Below are positions 1-7,131 of a stretch of DNA of 64,000 nucleotides, in pieces. The stretch comes from Nitrospirota bacterium (GTDB lineage Bacteria; Nitrospirota; Nitrospiria; Nitrospirales; Nitrospiraceae). The first letter of the stretch is position 1. The number at the start of each line of letters is the position of its first letter. The stretch lies in assembly GCA_002737345.1 (NCBI GenBank), contig NSIK01000010.1:222906-286905 (forward strand), given 5' to 3'. Below the pieces are notes generated by a model. It was not told where the DNA came from and did not search any database. It saw only the letters and a list, made by a program, of their open reading frames with translations. The position numbers and the translations under genes are program-made.

Positions 1-1465
1 ATCCAGGCCAGCAACCGTATGAACAGGCGCACGGAGACAAAGAGGATCACGAGGGCGAGAGACAGAGCCCCGAGAAACAGGAGCCCGATTGACCAGGAGC
101 CTGCTTGCCAGATCGAGAGGGCGGAGAGTCCGAGGATGATCCCTCCAGCCGTACCGACATTCAATCGATCGGCCAGGCCCCATCTCACCCACCAGCGTGA
201 CGGAGCCATCTTCTGCGTGACCGTCGTTTCTTCCATTTCGCGTCGGAAGATCTCTCCCGGCTGCATCTCGCGAATCTTCAAGAGGGGCCAGAGGGTAAAG
301 AGTAAAGTGGATAGGAGTCCCAGCATCGCCCCTTTCAGCAAAGGCCAGAGGGAGGAGCGGGATAATTCCGAGGAGACGCCCAATTGTTCAAGGAGGTTCG
401 ATGTAAAGAGGTCGGCCATGAGTGGCGGCAGTCCCTGCTGGAGCGCGATCCCCAAGAGGATTCCCGCCAAGCTCCCGATGGAGCCCAGGAAGATCGCTTG
501 CACTACATAGGTGGAAATCACTGTGGCTGAATCGGCTCCGACCGCTTTAAGGATCGCGATCGTATTCAATTTGTCACGCAGGAAGGCATGGATCGAGGTG
601 CCGACTCCCAACCCTCCAATGAAGAGAGCCGTGAGGCCGATCAGGCCGAGGTAGCGGGCGAGCTGGTCGAGAAATTGTTTCAACTGGGGCTGGGCCGTAC
701 GATAGCTGGAGAGGCGCGCAGAATCGGATGCCAGCCGGCCTCGAAGCTCTGAGAGGAGCGGCTCAATCGGCATGCCAGTTGGCAGCTTCACGAGATACCG
801 TTCTCGCACCCTGCTGCCCGGTTTGATGAGCTCCGCTTCCCGCAGCCCCTCCTGCGCAATCATCACCCGTGGGCCCAAGCTGAAGGCATTGGCCATGCGA
901 TCCGGTTCGGTCTTAACGATCCCTGTAATGAGAAACGTTGCCTGACCGATCTTGATCCGATCCCCGACCGAGAGGCCCATCCGAATCAGCAGCGACTCCT
1001 GCACCACGGCGCCCAAACAGACTTGACCGCCACAGCTACGTTCATCAGGGTGGAGCAGGGTCTCAAGTGGCTGCGCCGGGTCGAGCGCGATGGCTCCATA
1101 TAGGGGATAGGTCGATTCGACGGCTTTGAGTTCGACGATCTGGGTCGCCTGGGGCGTAGCAGATCCCTGAGTCTGACGCGAAGCCATGGCGATGAGCTCG
1201 CTCGCATGGGTGAGGGCCATGTTTCGCGCATCCAGCAACTGTAGTACGGCCTGGCCTTCTGAACTGAGGGAATGGGTCAGGCGAATTTCGAGATCGCCGC
1301 CTAGTAGACTGCGCGCTTCTTTCGTGACCGCGCGATCCACGTTGGCGCTAAAGAGCGAGACCCCGACCAAGGCGCCGACACCGATGGCGACGCAGGCGAA
1401 GAAATAGAGGAAATGCCGCCAGGAACCCCTGGTTTCCCGCCAGGCCATTTTAAAGATGAAGAGGT

Positions 1466-1469
<4 letters not shown>
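1..1469 (-). CDS. ybbP: FtsX-like ABC transporter permease, YbbP type (partial, runs off left edge)
   Basis: Integral membrane permease partner of the ATPase encoded just upstream. The readable 489 codons begin at a GTG (1467-1469) that overlaps the ATPase stop as GTGA, a typical translational coupling. The N-terminus has one hydrophobic segment (about residues 20-40, beginning FLYFFACVAIGVGALVG), then a long extracytoplasmic MacB-like domain, then further membrane segments around LIGLTALFIGGLGVGTSIHAF. The order fits the large FtsX/MacB-type permeases near tesA in proteobacteria, such as E. coli YbbP of about 800 residues. The C-terminal part lies outside the window. The transported substrate is unknown; extraction of lipids or lipoproteins from the membrane is only a family-based guess. 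Confidence 0.85.
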
Positions 1470-2170
<701 letters not shown>

Positions 2171-2226
2171 CTTTGTCCGGCTCCATAGTATCGTTGGCGC
2201 GAAAGCCTATATTATACTGCATCCCT

Positions 2227-2982
2227 ATGCGTCGCTCATGGATTCTTGCACCACTCGTCTTCTGTCTTTACCTGGTCGCCATCTACGGCTGCGACCGAGG
2301 CAGCGCGCCGTCGTCGTCTCCTCCGCCTCGCGATGGATTCGGGCAACGGCTGGGAACCGACGTTACGGCGCGACCGGGTCGAGCGACGGCATCAGTCGCA
2401 GCCGAACGTCCTCGCATCGTCGCGTTTGGCAACAGTCTGACGGCAGGCCTCGGCGTGGCGCAGAAGGAATCCTACCCAGCGCAATTACAGCGGAAGCTGG
2501 AGGAGGCAGGCTATTCGTATCGGGTCGTGAATGCGGGGGTCAGCGGCGAGACGACAGCCGGTGGATTGCGGCGGGTGGCCTGGGTCCTGAACAGCAAACC
2601 CTCGATCGTCATTCTGGAGCTTGGTGGCAACGATGGGTTGCGTGGCCTGAGCCTGCCAGAGACGAAAGCCAATCTCGAACGGATCATTCAGCAACTCCAA
2701 CAGGCCTCCGTCATGGTCCTCTTAGCCGGGATGAAGCTCCCGCCTAATTATGGCAAGGACTATACGGCCGGGTTTGAGGAACTCTATCGCTCGCTGGCGG
2801 AGCAATATCACCTGACGCTGATTCCGTTTTTTCTCGCTGGAGTGGCAGGCTCGTCTGTGCTGAACCAGGCGGACGGAATTCATCCGACCGGAGAGGGCTA
2901 TCGCCTGATCGTCGAGAATCTGTTTGCGATGCTGGAGCCGATGCTGGCGCGAAAATACGGCGAGCTGGTCCCTGCCCAATAG
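2227..2982 (+). CDS. tesA: SGNH-family arylesterase / acyl-CoA thioesterase I-like lipoprotein
   Basis: Exported esterase or thioesterase of 251 residues. The start is set at ATG 2227 because it gives a compact signal sequence (MRRSW, hydrophobic core, then AIYGC as a possible lipobox), whereas an upstream in-frame start at 2173 would add a non-signal extension. SGNH blocks are visible: GNSLTAGLG (nucleophile Ser), an Asn/Gly block near VNAGVSGETTAGG, GGNDGLRG, and the catalytic D-x-x-H as DGIHPT. A low-complexity Ser/Pro/Arg linker separates the signal from the domain. It is divergent from ybbA. A TATACT hexamer (2213-2218) lies just before the ATG. The physiological substrate is unknown. 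Confidence 0.88.
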   Translation: MRRSWILAPLVFCLYLVAIYGCDRGSAPSSSPPPRDGFGQRLGTDVTARPGRATASVAAERPRIVAFGNSLTAGLGVAQKESYPAQLQRKLEEAGYSYRVVNAGVSGETTAGGLRRVAWVLNSKPSIVILELGGNDGLRGLSLPETKANLERIIQQLQQASVMVLLAGMKLPPNYGKDYTAGFEELYRSLAEQYHLTLIPFFLAGVAGSSVLNQADGIHPTGEGYRLIVENLFAMLEPMLARKYGELVPAQ

Positions 2983-3029
2983 AGAGTGGCGCTGGACAGG
3001 GACCGGTTCGGCGATGAACGGAACAAGAT

Positions 3030-3154
3030 CTAGGATTTCTTGAGAAAGGAATCGTAGAAGCCGTAGGCCAGAATCAATCCGATCAAAGTGTAACAGCTGC
3101 CGGTGACGCCGCTATAGTCTGGGGCTTCTTGCCCTTCGGCTCGTTCTCCAGCAT
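3030..3154 (-). pseudogene. possible small membrane protein with a frameshift
   Basis: Two adjacent reading frames look protein-like. One starts at ATG 3154 (MLENEPKGKKP). The other continues about 30 bases later as a hydrophobic stretch (TLIGLILAYGFYDSFLKKS) that ends at 3030. The switch lies near a CCCC run at about 3121-3124. Joined, they would give a protein of about 40 residues with one membrane segment, somewhat like the small AtpZ/AtpI-type proteins. No Shine-Dalgarno sequence is seen. It could equally be a chance hydrophobic ORF or a sequencing indel. Confidence 0.25.
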
Positions 3155-3213
3155 GTAGGACGCACCGATCAGCAGCACCGAAAACGCCACTGGCGAGCGT
3201 TTTGAGTGGCCTG

Positions 3214-3468
3214 CTAAATCCGCGAGTGGGTCCCGTCGCAATAGGGAGGCTTCGCTGTCCGCTTGCAGCCGCAGAGCGCGACCCGTTTCTTTTCTTCGAA
3301 ATGAACTGCCAGTGGAGAAAATTCCGTTCCTGTATGGGCTCCATCGCAAAAGGGTTGCGTCTTCGAGCGGCCGCATTGACACCAATAGATGGTGCCGGGG
3401 CCGACTTCCACCATGCAGGGAGTACGTTGGGCAATCACTGGTTTTTCAGGCATCGAGTTCTCTTTCAT
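3214..3468 (-). CDS. double CDGSH-type iron-sulfur protein
   Basis: Small protein of 84 residues with two CDGSH iron-sulfur motifs of the C-x-C...P-x-C-D-G-x-H type. The first uses C30, C32, C41 and H45 (CQCGRSKTQPFCDGAH). The second uses C66, C68, C77 and H81 (CGCKRTAKPPYCDGTH). Each is expected to hold a redox-active [2Fe-2S] cluster with 3Cys-1His ligation, as in bacterial mitoNEET-like proteins. There is no signal peptide, so it should be cytoplasmic. An internal Met at residue 6 is an alternative start. The partner and pathway are unknown. Confidence 0.9.
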   Translation of the reverse strand: MKENSMPEKPVIAQRTPCMVEVGPGTIYWCQCGRSKTQPFCDGAHTGTEFSPLAVHFEEKKRVALCGCKRTAKPPYCDGTHSRI

Positions 3469-3500
3469 CTATTCGTGAGGCGATTAGTTTCCTCACGATG

Positions 3501-4493
3501 TTATTTGCATCGGCGCGGGAGCCCCTGTGCACCGACCGGAGTCAGCCAGAGGTAATCCGCGACCTGTTCCCGTATCAAATCTTGCAGCTCGTCAATCCGC
3601 CCTACGTCGAACGAGGTCAGATAGATGCTGATCTGATGCACGCCAGCAGGCAGGCGTCGGACCACTCGTTTAGGAACCGGAAGGTTATACTGAATATGGC
3701 CGCCTCCTGTATAGCTGACTAGGGGGCCAGCCATGGGATCGGCGCCCTGGCGGATGAGGTTGAGGCGAGCAACCAGGGTTTTGGCCATTCCTTCATCGCG
3801 GACCATGGAGGCCTCATACATCGTCTGGTAGAGGCTTTCGTTGCCGCCACCATGGCAGGCTTGGAGTTGCTGAAGAATGCGCGAGCCATAGGCCGGGTCG
3901 TCGACGATGGGTTCGTCCTGCATGCCCCACTGTGCCATGACCGGATCGGACTGAGCCTGAGCCAATCCCTGTTTCGCGACGGTTCGAATCAGGGCCTTCG
4001 GAGGATTCAGCGCCGCAACCGGGAGGCGCTGCTCTTTTGCGAAGAGGACCAGCGGCTCATAGTCTTCATAGGCACCGCCCCAATTCTGTTGCCACCGGAC
4101 GGCCTCCAGGAACTCCTGGCGGTTCGGATCGGAACCGGATAGATACCGGTCCAGCGCAGCCTGTCCGTCCCAGCTAAACATTTCCAGAGCCAGGACCGGT
4201 GTGCGCCCCTGTTCTTTTAGTTTCCTTAGGACCGTCAGCGCCGCTTCGACGTGCAATCGATGGTGATGCTCCTCTCCCAGATAGACGATATCCTGTTGTA
4301 ATAGTAGGGCCGCCCATTGGTCGGGAGAGACCGGCTGTCCCGTCGCAGTCTCGATAATTTGCCCTGCGTGGAATGGAGCGGACGAGCTTGTGGGTCCTCC
4401 ATTGGCACAGGCTACTGTGAGCCAGGCCAGGCCGAGGATTAGCAGTCTGGAGCAGGAGCGGGCCGCTTGCGTGGCGAAGACTGCCGTAGCCAT
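3501..4493 (-). CDS. ChaN-family (haem-binding/iron-regulated type) lipoprotein
   Basis: Exported protein of 330 residues. The N-terminus carries a signal sequence ending in a lipobox-like LTVACANGG, so a lipid-anchored form is likely. The hallmark YLGEEHHHRLHVEA (about residues 70-83) matches the conserved GExHxxxxHH-like entry motif of the ChaN/DUF399 family. TYGSRILQQL and VSYTGGGHIQYNLPVPKRV are later family blocks. Some ChaN proteins bind haem; whether this one does cannot be read from sequence. It stands alone, convergent with nothing, next to the CDGSH gene. Confidence 0.8.
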   Translation of the reverse strand: MATAVFATQAARSCSRLLILGLAWLTVACANGGPTSSSAPFHAGQIIETATGQPVSPDQWAALLLQQDIVYLGEEHHHRLHVEAALTVLRKLKEQGRTPVLALEMFSWDGQAALDRYLSGSDPNRQEFLEAVRWQQNWGGAYEDYEPLVLFAKEQRLPVAALNPPKALIRTVAKQGLAQAQSDPVMAQWGMQDEPIVDDPAYGSRILQQLQACHGGGNESLYQTMYEASMVRDEGMAKTLVARLNLIRQGADPMAGPLVSYTGGGHIQYNLPVPKRVVRRLPAGVHQISIYLTSFDVGRIDELQDLIREQVADYLWLTPVGAQGLPRRCK

Positions 4494-4625
4494 GGTCTCT
4501 CACTAACATAGGTGTCCCGTGACGGCAAGTTAACAATCTTGACGCTCCAGGGATTTGGTCGCTATGCTGGAAGACATCACTGATAGAGCTAGATCGATCA
4601 TCACAGGCCACGTACCACCCGAGCC

Positions 4626-5939
4626 ATGAATCCTAACGCACAGGTTCTTGCAGCTTTCCGCTCACAGGTCACGCAGCTGTTACAGGAACGAGACAAGGAG
4701 TGGGAGGCGTCCCGTAAACTGGTTGAGAGGACCAGGTTCCCGACGACCTTGAAACGGTTGATCGAAGAAGCGGGCCGCGCCGACCTTCCTGTCAGCATCC
4801 GTGATGCCATTGTCCTGGCGCTGGGCCATGCGGAAGCCGTCAAAATTCAGGATCTCCCCGGCCCCCGGCTCAAGGAGCTTACTGGGCTCCCTCCGACAAA
4901 GGCCGTAAGGGCGCTCTGCGTCTGGCTCGGCGTTGTGGAAGGGCCCGCACTCCAATGGCCGCTGACGGCCTTGCAGAGCGACGCGATTGCAACCTTCGCC
5001 CAGTCCCACATCAATCCCTTCGACTTGCTGCTCGATGCGGACGTGGCGTCGCTGCTCGATTTAGGCGCGGGCGATCTGTCCTTTGCCACGGAGTTGGTCG
5101 AGCAATATGCTGCGCCCCTTCACCAGCGTCAGCGCGAGCTGATTCTTCATGCGGTGGACCGGCTGCAGCCGGGTTCGAAGCTGGGCGGCCCGCTCCATCC
5201 GGAACGGGAGAGGCTCAACGGTCTAAGGTCCCGGCCCGGGCTCTCGTTTCAATTCTATGGCAACCACGACATGTTCGACCTGGGCGAGCTCGACCAGACA
5301 GGGAAGCTCGCCCCTCGCTATACGATTGCGGCCTGCTGGGCTCCCGCGACCCCCACGTTCGCCTACGAACCGACCAGACTGTCCCAGGACATCATCACGC
5401 AAGAGCTCCAGCGCACCAAAGGCCAGTTCCGGCAGACTCTCTTTTCAGGAGAGCCGGCCCTGGAGGTGCAGCATGGGGACCGGGCCCTGCTGTTTCCCCC
5501 CTGGAAGTTCGAGATTCGAGGTCCCCTCGCCCTGCTCGACTTGATGGCGCGGCGAGGCCGCCTCTGCATCCTCGGAGCCGTCGATGCCCAAGTCTTCTGG
5601 GAAATTCTCTCCCAACTGCTCGACGACGAACGCTATCGCCCAGCCAATCAGATCTTCACGGTGGATAATCTTCCGACGGTGTTCGGCGACATCTTCGAGC
5701 GGCTTTCCCGCCTGGCGCTCGGCGAGACGGTAAACCTGGCAGACTGTGCCCCGTCACGAGGGCAGATTCCGCGAGTCTTTCCCCTGCTTCTGGGACAAGA
5801 AGCCACCTATCGTTTCCGTTCCGTACAGATTCGCCGGGGAGGCGTCTTTCCAGGCATGCCAGCCAGTAGTACCGCCAGACGGTTCTCGGACATGGTCGAA
5901 GAGACACCGCCCTGGATGCTCACGCTGATTCCGGAATAG
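4626..5939 (+). CDS. methyltransferase-like protein of unknown function
   Basis: Protein of 437 residues without a signal peptide. The middle contains SLLDLGAGDLSFATELVEQY (about residues 142-161), which resembles motif I of Rossmann-fold SAM-dependent methyltransferases. The N-terminal 120 residues are helical and charged. The part after residue 250 (SQDIITQELQRTKGQFRQ and onwards) has no domain I recognise. A later acidic block LCILGAVDAQVFWEIL could form another strand-helix unit. It is monocistronic: ChaN is divergent upstream and a non-coding or degraded stretch follows. The methyl acceptor, if any, is unknown. Confidence 0.75.
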   Translation: MNPNAQVLAAFRSQVTQLLQERDKEWEASRKLVERTRFPTTLKRLIEEAGRADLPVSIRDAIVLALGHAEAVKIQDLPGPRLKELTGLPPTKAVRALCVWLGVVEGPALQWPLTALQSDAIATFAQSHINPFDLLLDADVASLLDLGAGDLSFATELVEQYAAPLHQRQRELILHAVDRLQPGSKLGGPLHPERERLNGLRSRPGLSFQFYGNHDMFDLGELDQTGKLAPRYTIAACWAPATPTFAYEPTRLSQDIITQELQRTKGQFRQTLFSGEPALEVQHGDRALLFPPWKFEIRGPLALLDLMARRGRLCILGAVDAQVFWEILSQLLDDERYRPANQIFTVDNLPTVFGDIFERLSRLALGETVNLADCAPSRGQIPRVFPLLLGQEATYRFRSVQIRRGGVFPGMPASSTARRFSDMVEETPPWMLTLIPE

Positions 5940-6477
5940 GGCCGACTGCAAACAGTTTCGCCCCGCGAATCCTTGCCAATAGGCCTCTTCCGACCGGCCG
6001 ATGCGAAAACTCAGGTGAGAATTGACTGTCCTCAGACCCTTTCCTAGACTTCGAGCGTGTCGGATCACGACCCATTCCTGAGCCACCAGGACGACTAATC
6101 CCCCATGAGTTCAACGCAGACTATCCGGGCGATCCAGGACAATATTGGCGGGTCATCAAGGGGAAATCCCATGTGATCGAAATGGCCGTGGTCTGTCGCC
6201 TGGCGCAGCGAGCGCCTCATCGTGACATGACGTCATGCGCACTGCGTTTTTTCGGGAGAAAATCGCGAGGGCGGCATGCGGAGTCTCCGGCCAATGTGGC
6301 TATGATCATTGCCGTATCACGCTATTTACCGCTATTTCGATACGTACGTTTGGTCGATGCGTTTTGAAATCGCCTGTATTTTGCGCGAGCGAGATTGTGG
6401 GTTTGTGTTGCCCGGGGGCGCTTTGAATAGTCGCGAGAGAAGAGGTCGGTGAGGTGCGCGTACGATAGACTGTAAGT
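5940..6477. other. 538-base stretch without a confident intact gene
   Basis: Between the methyltransferase-like gene and tRNA-Gly no ORF has both a credible start and a known motif. A coding-like remnant is annotated separately at 6026-6367. A TGACATGACGTCATG palindrome-like patch occurs near 6222-6237. I see no terminator with a T-run. Confidence 0.5.
6026..6367 (+). pseudogene. possible gene remnant (coding-like frame without a start)
   Basis: The open frame after a TGA (6023-6025) reads like real protein for about 60 residues, for example DPFLDFERVGSRPIPEPP followed by HEFNADYPGDPGQYWRVIK. It has no ATG, GTG or TTG at its head and no ribosome-binding site. The first usable start codons (GTG 6173, ATG 6182) would cut off the convincing part. 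The tail becomes basic and unconvincing before the stop at 6367. The likely explanation is a decayed or 5'-truncated gene. I do not recognise the family. Confidence 0.3.
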
Positions 6478-6552
6478 TGGAGCGGGAAACGAGATTTGAA
6501 CTCGCGACCCTCGCCTTGGCAAGGCGATGCTCTACCACTGAGCTATTCCCGC
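6478..6552 (-). tRNA. tRNA-Gly (GCC)
   Basis: Reading the minus strand from 6552 gives a full cloverleaf. The acceptor is GCGGGAA paired near TTCCCGC, the D-arm is GCTCAGTGGTAGAGC, the anticodon stem-loop is CGCCTTGCCAAGGCG with anticodon GCC, and the T-arm contains GTTCAAATC. The terminal CCA is encoded (6478-6480). It is transcribed away from nxrA. Confidence 0.97.
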
Positions 6553-6671
6553 TCACTCACAGCCAGCACGAGGAGCGGGATTCTACTGAGCATGAGGGGG
6601 ACTGTCAAGCTGTGCAATATTTTCATAGCTATTAGGCAGCCCCAAAGACCTCTCCTGCTCTTATTATCCTC

Positions 6672-6699
6672 AGTACAGCCGTATGAGTACAGCCGCATA
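6672..6699. repeat. tandem pair of 14-base repeats upstream of nxrA
   Basis: AGTACAGCCGTATG (6672-6685) is followed directly by AGTACAGCCGCATA (6686-6699), 12 of 14 positions identical. They lie about 230 bases upstream of the -24 element. They could be regulator half-sites on one face of the helix, or chance. Confidence 0.5.
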
Positions 6700-6832
6700 A
6701 TTATGCTACCAAAACGTAGCACTACAATATGTCTATTAAAGCATTGATTCACATGAACTATACCGCACAGTGTCAATTTTAATTGTTGTCGGCGATACGT
6801 TAAGTACCCATAGTGAGTTAATCGCGCAATGG

Positions 6833-6848
6833 TTACACTGTAATGTAA
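6833..6848. promoter_or_regulatory. candidate enhancer (activator) site upstream of nxrA
   Basis: The sequence TTACACTGTAATGTAA contains the perfect palindrome TTACA-C-TGTAA and a second TGTAA half-site. It ends about 70 bases before the -24 element at 6919. That is a usual distance for sites bound by sigma-54 activators. The cognate activator is not in this window. Confidence 0.4.
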
Positions 6849-6868
6849 TTTTAGATATTTGTTTGAGC

Positions 6869-6881
6869 TATCAATATGTTC
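6869..6881 (+). promoter_or_regulatory. IHF-like site upstream of nxrA
   Basis: TATCAATATGTTC fits the IHF consensus WATCARNNNNTTR at all positions except the last. It sits between the palindrome at 6833-6848 and the -24/-12 promoter at 6919, where DNA bending would bring an activator to sigma-54 RNA polymerase. Confidence 0.4.
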
Positions 6882-6918
6882 GTGCATGTTAACGAGAATC
6901 AAATGGCTCGATATGTTC

Positions 6919-6934
6919 TGGCGCATATATTGCT
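6919..6934 (+). promoter_or_regulatory. sigma-54 (-24/-12) promoter candidate for nxrA
   Basis: TGGCGCATATATTGCT matches the consensus TGGCACGNNNNTTGCW. GG (6920-6921) and GC (6932-6933) are in exact register and only two of the twelve defined positions differ. Transcription would start near 6945, giving a leader of roughly 185 bases before the nxrA ATG. Confidence 0.6.
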
Positions 6935-7003
6935 TGAGTATGGGCCAGGATGCCAGAAACAAAATATAGACTAATGCGGGTGATCACGATTAGGATCGGT
7001 TAC

Positions 7004-7019
7004 TGGCCTGCTCGGTGCT
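7004..7019 (+). promoter_or_regulatory. second, weaker sigma-54-like promoter candidate
   Basis: TGGCCTGCTCGGTGCT keeps the invariant GG and GC with correct spacing but has a GTGC rather than TTGC -12 element. It lies 85 bases downstream of the first candidate and 112 bases before the nxrA ATG. It may be a second start site or chance. Confidence 0.35.
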
Positions 7020-7131
7020 CCTGTGTTTGGGCAGCTTTTTGAAGGAAGGGGGGTGGTCTGAAATTTCCGCTGTGCGTTAGTAGACGTCGCGTGGGCTTAT
7101 TGAAGCCCTCAACTCTTAGGAGGTGTCGCTA

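Larger units (their letters stand above)
6553..7131. promoter_or_regulatory. AT-rich control region upstream of nxrAB
   Basis: This 579-base intergenic region is far richer in A+T than its surroundings. By count there are 21 G/C in 6721-6780 and 17 G/C in 6841-6900, while neighbouring genes are clearly above half G/C. It holds a pair of adjacent 14-base repeats (6672-6699), a TTACA/TGTAA palindrome (6833-6848), an IHF-like site (6869-6881) and two sigma-54-type promoters (6919-6934 and 7004-7019). No supportable gene lies in it. The minus-strand ORF at 6543-6962 runs into the tRNA and looks random. Confidence 0.7.

Noticed and set aside
6543-6962. 139-codon minus-strand ORF in the nxrA control region
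   Set aside because: It overlaps the 5' end of tRNA-Gly, has no ribosome-binding site, and its composition reflects AT-rich regulatory DNA.
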